A stretch of 64,000 nucleotides of DNA from Sphingomonadales bacterium. GTDB taxonomy: Bacteria; Pseudomonadota; Alphaproteobacteria; Sphingomonadales; Sphingomonadaceae. The DNA is taken from contig JAFKLT010000034.1 in assembly GCA_017309275.1 (NCBI GenBank), positions 47,891-111,890 of the forward strand, in the 5' to 3' direction. Below are positions 35,801 to 43,814 of this stretch, piece by piece (the stretch's first letter is position 1; each line of letters starts with the position of its first letter). Made by a program: the position numbers and the translations under genes. Under the pieces are notes generated by a model that was not told where the DNA came from, made no database searches, and saw only the letters and a list, made by a program, of their open reading frames with translations.

Positions 35801-37045
35801 ATGACCGAGATCGAACTCGAAGCAGAACTCAACGACCTGCGCATGTCGAAGGGCGCGCAGCCGCTTTTCGATGCGGTGAAGCGCCATATTGCCGAGAATG
35901 TCGATCCGATCACCGAGGAGTTCTTTCGCCTGGGCGAGGGCAGGGCCGATCGCTGGAGCTGGGCTCCCGGCCAGCTCGAGCTGCTGGAAGGCGCGAAGCA
36001 GAAGGCGAAGGCCGCCGGCCTGTGGAACTTCTTTCTGCCGCACGGCGACACGGGAACGCCGCTCAGCAACCTCGACTATGCCTATATCGCCGCCGAACTG
36101 GGCAAGTCGCCGCTCGCGTCCGAATCGCTCAACTGCTCGGCGCCCGATACGGGCAATATGGAAGTGCTCGAAATGGTCGGCACGCCCGAGCAGAAGGAGC
36201 GCTGGCTGAAGCCGCTGCTCAACGGCGAAATCCGGTCGGCTTATGTCATGACCGAGCCGGGCGTCGCGTCGTCGGATGCGAGCAACCTTGAGACCAGCGC
36301 GGTGCTCGACGGCGACGAATGGGTCATCAACGGTGAGAAATATTTCATCAGCGGTGCCGGCGATCCGCGCTGCAAAATCCTGATCTGCATGCTGCGCACC
36401 AACCCCGAAGCCGCGCGCAAGGGACAGCATTCCCAGATTCTGGTGCCGATGGAAACGCCGGGCGTGCAGGTGCTCGGGCCCATGCGGGTTTTCGGCGCAG
36501 ACCATGCGCCGCAGGGCCATATGCACATGCGCTTCGACAATGTCCGTGTTCCGCGTGAGAATATTCTGCTCGGCGAAGGGCGCGGGTTCGAGATTTCGCA
36601 GATGCGCCTCGGGCCGGGCCGCATCCACCACTGCATGCGCACGATCGGCAAGGCCGAACTCGCGCTCGACCTGATGGTGAAGCGCGGCAATTCGCGCACC
36701 GCCTTTGGCCGTCCGCTGTCGCAGCTGGGCAAGAATCTGGAAGTCATCGCGCGGGCGCGCTGCGATATCGAGGCGTTGCGCCTGATCGTGCTCAAGGCCG
36801 CGAAGGCGATGGATCTGCTCGGAAACCGCCAGGCGCGTGTCTGGGTCAGCATGGCAAAGGCGATGGTGCCAGAGCGCGTGTGCCAGATCATCGACCAGGC
36901 GATCCAGATTCACGGCGCGACCGGCATCTCGCATTGGACCCCGCTTGCGGAGCTTTATGCCGACGTGCGCCATCTGCGCTTCGCCGACGGACCGGATGAG
37001 GTTCATTACATGGTCGTCGGTCGCGACGAACTGGGGCGGCACTAA
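35801..37045 (+). CDS. Acyl-CoA dehydrogenase, ACAD10/11-like
   Basis: A 414-residue FAD enzyme. Motifs: VMTEPGVASSDASN (flavin/substrate loop), EYFISGAG-like region (GEKYFISGAG), FGRPLSQLG and, near the end, LRFADGPDEVHYMV, where the Asp replaces the usual Glu base as in ACAD10/11. It introduces a 2,3-double bond into an acyl-CoA. Ribosome site GAGGAGA 8 nt upstream. It converges with a second, unrelated acyl-CoA dehydrogenase 18 bp away. Confidence 0.93.
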   Translation: MTEIELEAELNDLRMSKGAQPLFDAVKRHIAENVDPITEEFFRLGEGRADRWSWAPGQLELLEGAKQKAKAAGLWNFFLPHGDTGTPLSNLDYAYIAAELGKSPLASESLNCSAPDTGNMEVLEMVGTPEQKERWLKPLLNGEIRSAYVMTEPGVASSDASNLETSAVLDGDEWVINGEKYFISGAGDPRCKILICMLRTNPEAARKGQHSQILVPMETPGVQVLGPMRVFGADHAPQGHMHMRFDNVRVPRENILLGEGRGFEISQMRLGPGRIHHCMRTIGKAELALDLMVKRGNSRTAFGRPLSQLGKNLEVIARARCDIEALRLIVLKAAKAMDLLGNRQARVWVSMAKAMVPERVCQIIDQAIQIHGATGISHWTPLAELYADVRHLRFADGPDEVHYMVVGRDELGRH

Positions 37046-37063
37046 GCCGCCCCCCGACGGGCG

Positions 37064-38218
37064 TCAGAAGCTTTTCGGCAGCTTCAGGACGTGCGTCGCG
37101 ACATGGCTCAATATCAGGTTCGTGCTGATCGGCGCGACCTGATAGAGCCGCGTCTCGCGGAACTTGCGCTCAATGTCATATTCCTCGGCAAAGCCGAAGC
37201 CGCCGTGCGTCTGGATGCACATGTCGGCGGCGTACCAGCTCGCTTCCGACGCCAGCATCTTCGACATATTGGCCTCGGTTCCGCAGGGCTCGCCTGCCTC
37301 GAACATCGCGGCGGCCTGATCGACCATCGCCGCGGCGGCGGAAATCTGAACATGCGCGCGGGCGATCGGGAACTGAATGCCCTGGTTCTCGCCGATCGGT
37401 CGGCCGAACACCTCGCGTTCCGATGCATAGGCCGCGGCGCGGTCGATGAAGAAGCGTCCGTCGCCGATGCATTCGCTGGCGATCAGGATGCGCTCGGCAT
37501 TCATGCCGTCGAGAATATATCTGAAACCCTTGCCTTCCTCGCCGATCAGGTTCGCGGCCGGAACGCGGAGGTCATCGAAGAACATCTCCGTCGTCGCATG
37601 GTTCAACATCGTGCGGACCGGGCGGATGGTCAGGCCGTTGCCGACTGCCTCGCGCATGTCGACCAGCAGGACGCTCATCCCGTCGGATGACTTCGCTACC
37701 GCGTCGCGCGGCGTGGTGCGGACGAGGAGGACCATCAGGTCGCTATGCTCGGCGCGGCTGATCCATATCTTCTGGCCCGAGACGACATAGTCGTCGCCGT
37801 CGCGGCGGGCGAAGGTCTTGATACGCGTCGTGTCGGTGCCGCTCGTCGGCTCGGTCACGCCGAAGGCCTGCAGGCGGAGCGCTCCGCTGGCGATGCCAGG
37901 CAGGTACCGCTGCTTTTGCTCGGGCGATCCATGTTTCAGGATTGTGCCCATCGTGTACATCTGCGCGTGGCAGGCGCCGCCGTTGCAGCCCGACCGATGG
38001 ATTTCCTCAAGGATCGCGGTTGCCGCCGACAGGCCGAGCCCGGCGCCGCCGAACTCCTCGGGAACCAGCACCGACAGAAAGCCGGCCTCGGTCAGGGTGC
38101 GGACGAATTCGGTGGGATAGGTTCGGCTTCGGTCCAGTTCCTGCCAATAGCTGCCGGGGAATTCGGCGCAAAGGCGGCGGACGGATTCGCGGATTTCGGG
38201 ATGGGATTGGTCGGGCAT
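37064..38218 (-). CDS. Acyl-CoA dehydrogenase
   Basis: A 384-residue enzyme of the classic group: PEEFGGAGLGLSAATAILEEI, FGVTEPTSGTDTTRIKT, KIWISRAEHSDLM, REVFGRPIGENQGIQFPIA and the C-terminal IQTHGGFGFAEEYDIERKFRE. The catalytic-base region EEYDIERKFRE matches the common Y-x-(V/I)-E-R-x-(Y/F)-R-(D/E) form. Substrate unknown. It lies downstream of the MarR gene on the same strand, with an 81-bp gap. Confidence 0.93.
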   Translation of the reverse strand: MPDQSHPEIRESVRRLCAEFPGSYWQELDRSRTYPTEFVRTLTEAGFLSVLVPEEFGGAGLGLSAATAILEEIHRSGCNGGACHAQMYTMGTILKHGSPEQKQRYLPGIASGALRLQAFGVTEPTSGTDTTRIKTFARRDGDDYVVSGQKIWISRAEHSDLMVLLVRTTPRDAVAKSSDGMSVLLVDMREAVGNGLTIRPVRTMLNHATTEMFFDDLRVPAANLIGEEGKGFRYILDGMNAERILIASECIGDGRFFIDRAAAYASEREVFGRPIGENQGIQFPIARAHVQISAAAAMVDQAAAMFEAGEPCGTEANMSKMLASEASWYAADMCIQTHGGFGFAEEYDIERKFRETRLYQVAPISTNLILSHVATHVLKLPKSF

Positions 38219-38299
38219 CGCTATCCTGACTGTTAGTTCGCAATCTATCGATTCCGAATTCCCATAGCGACGATGCCGCGCGCTGCAATCGCGAAAGCG

Positions 38300-38737
38300 T
38301 TAGCAGGGCTCTTCCGGTTCGAGGCCCAGCCCGGCCTCCGCGATCTGTCGCTGAAGACGATCGCGCAGATACAGTTCCATTTCCGCGCGACCATTCGCCG
38401 TCAGTTGGACATGAATCACGCGGTTATCCTGGGCCGAAGGCCGGCGGCTTACCAAGCCCGCATCGACCAGCTTGCCGATCCGGCGCAGCGCGGTCGTCGG
38501 CGGAACCGCCGCAGCTATGCACAGGCTATGCGTGCTCACGGCGCGGCCCTGATGCTCCTGAATGAACAAGTCCAGCAGCATGTCCCAGGCAGGTTCGGCA
38601 AAGATTCCCGGGCAGAATATCCGATCGCGCCGTCGTCGGCTTGCATATTCGGCCTCGGCAATCGCGGCGAGCAGAGCGCTGTCGCTGACCACGCCCGCGG
38701 CATGCGGCGCGCGGGGAAGGGGGCGTTGCACGGTCAT
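38300..38737 (-). CDS. MarR-like winged-helix regulator
   Basis: A 145-residue protein with a winged-helix core: GRAVSTHSLCIAAAVPPTTALRRIGKLVDAGLVSRRPSAQDNRVIHVQLTANG-type MarR layout (recognition helix PPTTALRRIGKLV, wing PSAQDNRVIHVQLT). The ATG at 38737 is chosen; 40 upstream in-frame residues overlap the neighbouring membrane-protein gene and look non-coding. It may control the acyl-CoA dehydrogenase that follows on the same strand. Confidence 0.85.
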   Translation of the reverse strand: MTVQRPLPRAPHAAGVVSDSALLAAIAEAEYASRRRRDRIFCPGIFAEPAWDMLLDLFIQEHQGRAVSTHSLCIAAAVPPTTALRRIGKLVDAGLVSRRPSAQDNRVIHVQLTANGRAEMELYLRDRLQRQIAEAGLGLEPEEPC

Positions 38738-38753
38738 CGTGCCATCGCCTTCT

Positions 38754-39257
38754 TCATATCGGTCGGTCGGTCGGCGTCGGTTCGGGGAACGGCACCGAAC
38801 GCGCGGGGTCGCTTCGCCACGATCGATAGGGGCCGTAGCGTTTTGCCCGCCGTGCATGCGCCCAGATGCCGCCCGTCAGGATCAGCAGTATGAAATAATA
38901 AAGCGCATAGTTCAGCAGGCCGTAGGCCAGGATAGTGAGTTGCTCGTCCACCCGGCGCACGAAGTGTGCGACGATGGACACGAGTTGGAAAGCCGAAAGC
39001 CATAGCGGATATATCCGGTTCGCCTGCAGCGCCACGCCGATGAAGAGCGCGGCGGCAGCCAGGTCGAGAATGAGGTGACCGGTGTCGACCGTGTCGTAGA
39101 TCGTGTCGCTTCCGATCAGCAGATGATAGGCGCGGTCGCCCAGGTTCATGGCGACGACGGTCGCGGCGCATATGCGCTCGGGACCGGCTCCCCACCGGAG
39201 CGCTGCTACGAAAAGCAGCGCCATCGTCACCAGGTTGAAGGTCCAAAGCCACCCCAT
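38754..39257 (-). CDS. Conserved hypothetical membrane protein
   Basis: 167 residues with about four to five hydrophobic helices (1-20, 28-45, 65-80, 85-102, 113-132) and an Arg/Pro-rich cytoplasmic tail. No family is recognised beyond similarity in style to small sphingomonad membrane proteins. It lies 16 bp upstream of the MarR gene and 143 bp downstream of the LuxR-type gene on the same strand. Confidence 0.75.
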   Translation of the reverse strand: MGWLWTFNLVTMALLFVAALRWGAGPERICAATVVAMNLGDRAYHLLIGSDTIYDTVDTGHLILDLAAAALFIGVALQANRIYPLWLSAFQLVSIVAHFVRRVDEQLTILAYGLLNYALYYFILLILTGGIWAHARRAKRYGPYRSWRSDPARSVPFPEPTPTDRPI

Positions 39258-39400
39258 GACAAAAGAGGTTGGCGCCGCGCTGCGTGGCCGTCAATCGGCC
39301 GGCGCAGCCATCCAGGCAGCAATTGGCGTTATCTTTGTCATGTCCGTCCCCCGTCCACGGCGCTCGTTGCCGCAGCTTTGTTATTGCTTTGTCAGGGCGG

Positions 39401-39910
39401 CTAGTTGCCGAGAGCTTCCGTAAGGGCTTCTGCTGCGGCAAGGCCGAGCACCAGACTGGCGATGATCCCTGCAAGGATGATCGCTATCGCAGCCCCACGG
39501 GTCAGCGCGGCATTCTCACCGTCGAGTACCCTGGGGACGAACCGCGGCTCGTCGGCACCGCTGGGCAGGGGGGCGATCGGCTTTGCGATCGGGCCTGCGG
39601 AAATCGGCACCGCGTCGCGGCCGTCCTGTACATCGTCCTGCTTTGGAAGGGCTGTCGGGGCGAGGCGAAGACTTTGCCTGTCAGTTTCTACACCTGCCGC
39701 CCAGTCGCGATAACGGCGCGCAAGTTCCAGCCGCGTGATCCCGCCGAAGCGTGAGCGGAGCAATTCGATGCGGCGATTGACGGCGGATTCCGAAAGGTCG
39801 AGCGTGGTCGCGATTTCCTTGGACGTCCGACCATTGGCCAGCAGTGTAAGAACCGCCGTCTGTTTGTCTGTCAGCGAAACGAAATCGCTATTATCTGCGC
39901 CCGACGCCAT
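39401..39910 (-). CDS. LuxR-type HTH regulator with C-terminal membrane anchor
   Basis: 169 residues. Residues 10-66 form a LuxR/GerE helix-turn-helix (LTDKQTAVLTLLANGRTSKEIATTLDLSESAVNRRIELL). A Pro/Asp-rich linker follows, and residues 138-162 are one membrane helix (AAIAIILAGIIASLVLGLAAAEAL). DNA binding at the N-terminus with a C-terminal membrane anchor suggests membrane-tethered control, perhaps with the downstream membrane protein. A perfect inverted repeat lies just upstream of its start. Confidence 0.87.
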   Translation of the reverse strand: MASGADNSDFVSLTDKQTAVLTLLANGRTSKEIATTLDLSESAVNRRIELLRSRFGGITRLELARRYRDWAAGVETDRQSLRLAPTALPKQDDVQDGRDAVPISAGPIAKPIAPLPSGADEPRFVPRVLDGENAALTRGAAIAIILAGIIASLVLGLAAAEALTEALGN

Positions 39911-39921
39911 CGATATGACTA

Positions 39922-39936
39922 ATCATGTTTCATGAT
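39922..39936. promoter_or_regulatory. Inverted repeat ATCATG-TTT-CATGAT upstream of LuxR-type gene
   Basis: A perfect 6-3-6 palindrome 12 bp before the start of the LuxR-type gene (minus strand). The position fits an autoregulatory operator overlapping the leader; no second copy was found. Confidence 0.4.
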
Positions 39937-40049
39937 GCGGAAACAAGAGGGAATGTTGCGCGAACCGGCATGGCGCGCGCCCTTCCAGGATCGACTGCCG
40001 GCCGGTCCCGCCATTCTCAGCTTGCTGTCATATGCCGGCGTCACGAACA

Positions 40050-41072
40050 TCAACGCGGACGCTGTCGGTAATTCATCGGTGACATTCCGAGCCACCGCTT
40101 GAACGCTCTTGAGAAGCTTGCGGTTTCGGCAAAGCCAAGCATCTCGCCAATCTGTTCTATCGACAGGTTGGAGCGGTCCAGCAAATAGCTGGCGCGTTGC
40201 TGTCTTACCTGATTGAGCATGTCGCCGAAACTCAGGCCCTGTTGCGCGAGCCGGCGATTCAAGGTTCGTTCCGACATCGATAGCTGTGCCGCGGCTTCCT
40301 TCGCATTGGGATATGGACGGTTTACCCGGACAAGCAGAGCGAAAAGGCTGCCGACGAGATCGTCGCTCGTCTGTGCTTCATCGATCAGGCGTTCGCATAG
40401 TTGCTGGTACGTTTGCTCCAACAGCGGGCTGGCCATCGGCAGGACCATATCGGCGGCGTCGGGCGCGAATACCCAGCGTGAATTGGTCGCGCCAAAGACG
40501 ACTGGAACGCCCAGCGCGGATGCGAAGTCCATACCGTAGTTGCGGTTGGCGAGCCGCGTTTCGATGCGGAGCAGCGGAAAAGGCTGTCGCATATCGCGGA
40601 GGAACATCGTCGCCGATCCCAGCGCGCGGACCAGGCAGAAATCCCGCAGATCGGTCTGGATCATCGCATCGTCGGCCTCGAGTGCGACCAGCACTCCATC
40701 CTCTTCGTGCAGCCGATATTGCAAGAGCGAATAAGTCAGCGCCTGAAAGGCGACCAGTACCTTCAGCCCTTGGTGGATGGTCCCCGCCGACAGCACGGCG
40801 AGACCCAACGGGCCATAGGTCATCAAACGATAGCGCAGGCCTAGTCGGAACCACAGGGCCGGCTGATCGGCCGTGGCCTTCGCAAATTCTTCCTGAAAAT
40901 GCAGTTCCTGCAGGCCGGATACTTCACCCTGCGGATCGTCGACCACGTTGGACGGGATATTGGCCGCCGCCAGTAATGGTTGCGGGTCGATTCCGTGCTC
41001 GTCGAGCATCGCCGCCATCAGGCGCACGCTCTGATTGGGCATGCGCATGGAGGAGATGAGTTCGAGCTTCAT
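40050..41072 (-). CDS. AraC-family regulator with Arabinose_bd-like (OruR-type) N-terminus
   Basis: 340 residues. The N-terminal ~200 residues match the PF12625-type domain (SVRLMAAMLDEHGIDPQPLLAAANIP, RYRLMTYGPLGLAVLSAGT). The C-terminus is an AraC double HTH (AAAQLSMSERTLNRRLAQQG and IEQIGEMLGFAETASFSRAFKRWLGMSP). The start at 41072 is set by the conserved N-terminus. It is divergent from the acyl-CoA dehydrogenase/thiolase/ligase cluster and probably activates it in response to a pathway acid or CoA ester. Confidence 0.93.
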   Translation of the reverse strand: MKLELISSMRMPNQSVRLMAAMLDEHGIDPQPLLAAANIPSNVVDDPQGEVSGLQELHFQEEFAKATADQPALWFRLGLRYRLMTYGPLGLAVLSAGTIHQGLKVLVAFQALTYSLLQYRLHEEDGVLVALEADDAMIQTDLRDFCLVRALGSATMFLRDMRQPFPLLRIETRLANRNYGMDFASALGVPVVFGATNSRWVFAPDAADMVLPMASPLLEQTYQQLCERLIDEAQTSDDLVGSLFALLVRVNRPYPNAKEAAAQLSMSERTLNRRLAQQGLSFGDMLNQVRQQRASYLLDRSNLSIEQIGEMLGFAETASFSRAFKRWLGMSPMNYRQRPR

Positions 41073-41091
41073 GGATATCGAAATAGTCGAT

Positions 41092-41122
41092 TGGCGGAAA
41101 AAGTCAAAAACATGGCGAGAAA
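41092..41122. promoter_or_regulatory. Direct repeats TGGCGGAAAA / TGGCGAGAAA
   Basis: Two similar 10-bp direct repeats (41092-41101 and 41113-41122) spaced 21 bp start to start, two helical turns, in the divergent promoter between the AraC-type gene and the catabolic cluster. This is the layout AraC proteins bind. Confidence 0.45.
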
Positions 41123-41198
41123 CGACATTCCTTTTCCAGTGTGAATGGCGATGATCAAAACTGCGCAATCGCAAAATGTGATGCGGCAGGAGGATGTC

Positions 41199-42521
41199 TT
41201 GAACCAGCATAGTCCCATCGACGCCGACGCCGTGCCCGTCACCGACGGTCCGCTTCCTTTCGCTGCCTGGCCGACGGCACCTCGTGTCACGCTTGGCGAC
41301 CTTGGTGCCGAGCCTCCGCTGCCCGGTATTGTCGGCGACCTGCAGCAATCGCTTCATGGCTTCGCGCAAAAGGTGATGCGCCCGATCGGCATCGAACTCG
41401 ACCGACTGACCGCCGAAGAGGTGATCGACGAAGGATCTCGCCTTTGGGAGTTTCGTCGCGGTTTCGCCGAACTGGGTATCGATATGGCGACGCTCGCCTC
41501 ATTCGGCCCGTCTGAGCTTCCTTATGTCTTTTCGGTATTGTTCGAAGAACTGGGCTGGGGTGACTCGGGCCTTGCCATTTCCGCCGGGGTCGCGATGTTC
41601 CCGCACTATATGGCCGCGAAATTCGGCAACGACTTCGTCGCGCGGACCTATCCCGAAAGCCTGATCGGCTGCTGGGGAATTACCGAGCCCGATCGCGGAA
41701 GCGATTCGATCGATCCAACGCGAGCGGCGGCCCACGGTCTCGGCAGTCCGAACAAGCCCAATTGCGTCGCCCGGATCGGCGACGGCAAGGTCGTGATCAA
41801 TGGCCAGAAGTCCGCATGGGTTTCGAACGGCCCGATCGCCGAACTCTGCATCCTTTATTGCGCGGCGGAGACCGGGTCCGGCTTCGATCCGGCGCGCGGC
41901 GCCGTGGTCGTCGTACCATTGAACGCGCCGGGCGTGTCGAAGGGCAAGCCGCTGGAAAAGATCGGGCAGCGGCCGTTGCCGCAGGGTGAGATTTTCTTCA
42001 ACGATGTCACCTTGGACATCGACCATCTGCTCGTCGCGCCCGAAGATTATGTGAAGGGCGTCTACGCCATTCACAGCGAGGCCAACGCGCTGATGGGGTC
42101 CGTTTTCGCCGGTTGCGGTCGTGCCGCTTATGAACTGGCGCTCGATTATGCGCACGAACGCAAGCAGGGCGGTGTGCCGATCATCCGGCATCAGGATGTT
42201 CAGCGCCGCTTGTTCCATATGGCGCGGCGGGTCGAAATATCGCGGGCGCTGGCGCGGCGAGTGACGGCGTTCAATATGAACAATCCGATCCCTGCGCTGC
42301 AGGCCGCGATGTTCTCCAAGACGACATCGACGCAAAATGCATTCGATGTGGCCAGCGACGCCTTGCAGATGTTCGGCGGTAACGGTCTGACGCGCGAATA
42401 TCCCATCGAGAAGATACTTCGCGATGCGCGAGCGTCGCTGATCGAGGACGGCTGCAACGAAATCATAGCGATAAAGGGGGGCGGAATGCTCGCCGATCTA
42501 GACCGGCTGCCCAGTCTCTAG
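41199..42521 (+). CDS. Acyl-CoA dehydrogenase
   Basis: A 440-residue enzyme: LGWGDSGLAISAGVAMFPHY, CWGITEPDRGSDSID, INGQKSAWVSNGPIA, and a C-terminal DALQMFGGNGLTREYPIEKILRDARASLIEDGCNEI with the usual Glu base region. It is longer than usual at the N-terminus (LHGFAQKVMRPIG begins around residue 50). I chose TTG at 41199 because AGGAGG lies 5 nt upstream; ATG at 41145 has no ribosome site and would bring coding sequence close to the AraC repeats. First gene of the cluster. Confidence 0.88.
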   Translation: MNQHSPIDADAVPVTDGPLPFAAWPTAPRVTLGDLGAEPPLPGIVGDLQQSLHGFAQKVMRPIGIELDRLTAEEVIDEGSRLWEFRRGFAELGIDMATLASFGPSELPYVFSVLFEELGWGDSGLAISAGVAMFPHYMAAKFGNDFVARTYPESLIGCWGITEPDRGSDSIDPTRAAAHGLGSPNKPNCVARIGDGKVVINGQKSAWVSNGPIAELCILYCAAETGSGFDPARGAVVVVPLNAPGVSKGKPLEKIGQRPLPQGEIFFNDVTLDIDHLLVAPEDYVKGVYAIHSEANALMGSVFAGCGRAAYELALDYAHERKQGGVPIIRHQDVQRRLFHMARRVEISRALARRVTAFNMNNPIPALQAAMFSKTTSTQNAFDVASDALQMFGGNGLTREYPIEKILRDARASLIEDGCNEIIAIKGGGMLADLDRLPSL

Positions 42522-42602
42522 GGGCCTCGCCCCAGACAGGCAGTTCTCTCCTCAAATTATCATGGACGGCCGGGGCAACTCGGACGGCGGAGAAGTAATG
42601 TC

Positions 42603-43814
42603 ATGAAGCAGAGTGCGCTGATCGCAGGCGTTGGGATGACTCAATTCGGCAAGCATCTGGACCGGAGCTTGTCCAGCCTGGCCCATGAGGCGATTGCCGC
42701 GGCACTGAAGGATTCCGGATTGGAATCGACCGATATTCAGGCGGCCTGGGCGGGCGCTGCCGGCGCGCCGATCATGACTGGGCAGACGCTTGTGGCGGGC
42801 CAGGTCATCCTTCGCGCGATGGGCCTCGGCCGTATTCCAGTCATCAATGTCGAAAACGCCTGTGCGACCGCGTCGACGGCGTTTCAGCAGGCGTGCTCGA
42901 TGGTCAGTTTCGGCGCCTATGACGTAGTTCTGGCGTTCGGCGTCGAGAAGCTGTTTCATCCCGAAAAGGAGCGGACCTTCGCCGTGCTGGGCGGCGCTGT
43001 GGATGTCGAGCGTCCGGAGGAACTGCAGGCTTATGTCGCCGAAGGTCAGCCTGAGGAATATCAGGCCCGCAAGCGGTCGCTGTTCATGGATATCTATGCG
43101 CGCATGGCTCGCGATTACTCGGCCTCCAGCGGGGCGACCAGCCGCCACTATGCCAAGGTTTCGGCCAAGAACAGCCTGCATGGCAGCCTCAACCCGCTCG
43201 CCCAGTTCCAGGATCGGCTGACCGAGGAGGATGTATTGGCGGCGCCGATGATTTCGGCTCCGCTGACCCTGCCGATGTGTTCGCCCATTGGCGATGGGGC
43301 GGCAGCGGCGGTGATCGTCTCGCCGCGCTTTGCCAGGGAACGCGGCCTCGATGCGCCGATCCGCGTGATGAGCGCTCGGCTTGCCAGCAGTTTCGATCCG
43401 GAACCGGGGGAGCCAGGGATCACCGCCTGGGCGGCGGCGCAGGCTTATGGCGACGCGGGCATCGAACCCCGTGACATCGATCTTGTCGAGCTTCATGATG
43501 CGACGACCCCGGCCGAATTGATCTGTTGCGAAGCGCTCGGCCTTTGTGCGGCGGGCGAGGGCCCTGAGCTGCTGGAAAGCGGTGCGACGACGCTGGGCGG
43601 ACGGGTGCCGGTCAATGTGTCGGGCGGGCTGGTCCGCAAGGGGCATCCGATCAGCGCGACCGGCTTGGCCCAGATATACGAGCTGACGCTGCAACTGCGC
43701 GGTCGCGCGGGCAGGCGGCAGGTCGAAGGCGCCCGCATTGGCGTCGCGGAAAATGGCGGTGGCTTTCTGGGCCGTGACGCGGCGGTGGTCGCGATGACGG
43801 TGTTGTCGCAATGA
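42603..43814 (+). CDS. Thiolase, SCPx/lipid-transfer-protein type
   Basis: A 403-residue thiolase-fold enzyme with nucleophile C87 (VENACATAS), ELHDATTPAELI and the C-terminal GGLVRKGHPISATG active-site histidine. The second cysteine of classical thiolases is not seen in the usual place, as in SCPx-like thiolases that act on branched or sterol-side-chain ketoacyl-CoA. It probably removes acetyl- or propionyl-CoA from the product of the dehydrogenase before it. It overlaps the ligase start by four bases. Confidence 0.9.
   Translation: MKQSALIAGVGMTQFGKHLDRSLSSLAHEAIAAALKDSGLESTDIQAAWAGAAGAPIMTGQTLVAGQVILRAMGLGRIPVINVENACATASTAFQQACSMVSFGAYDVVLAFGVEKLFHPEKERTFAVLGGAVDVERPEELQAYVAEGQPEEYQARKRSLFMDIYARMARDYSASSGATSRHYAKVSAKNSLHGSLNPLAQFQDRLTEEDVLAAPMISAPLTLPMCSPIGDGAAAAVIVSPRFARERGLDAPIRVMSARLASSFDPEPGEPGITAWAAAQAYGDAGIEPRDIDLVELHDATTPAELICCEALGLCAAGEGPELLESGATTLGGRVPVNVSGGLVRKGHPISATGLAQIYELTLQLRGRAGRRQVEGARIGVAENGGGFLGRDAAVVAMTVLSQ

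Noticed and set aside
42522-42534. GGGGC-N3-GCCCC after the acyl-CoA dehydrogenase
   Set aside because: Short stem with tiny loop and no T-run; likely chance in GC-rich DNA.
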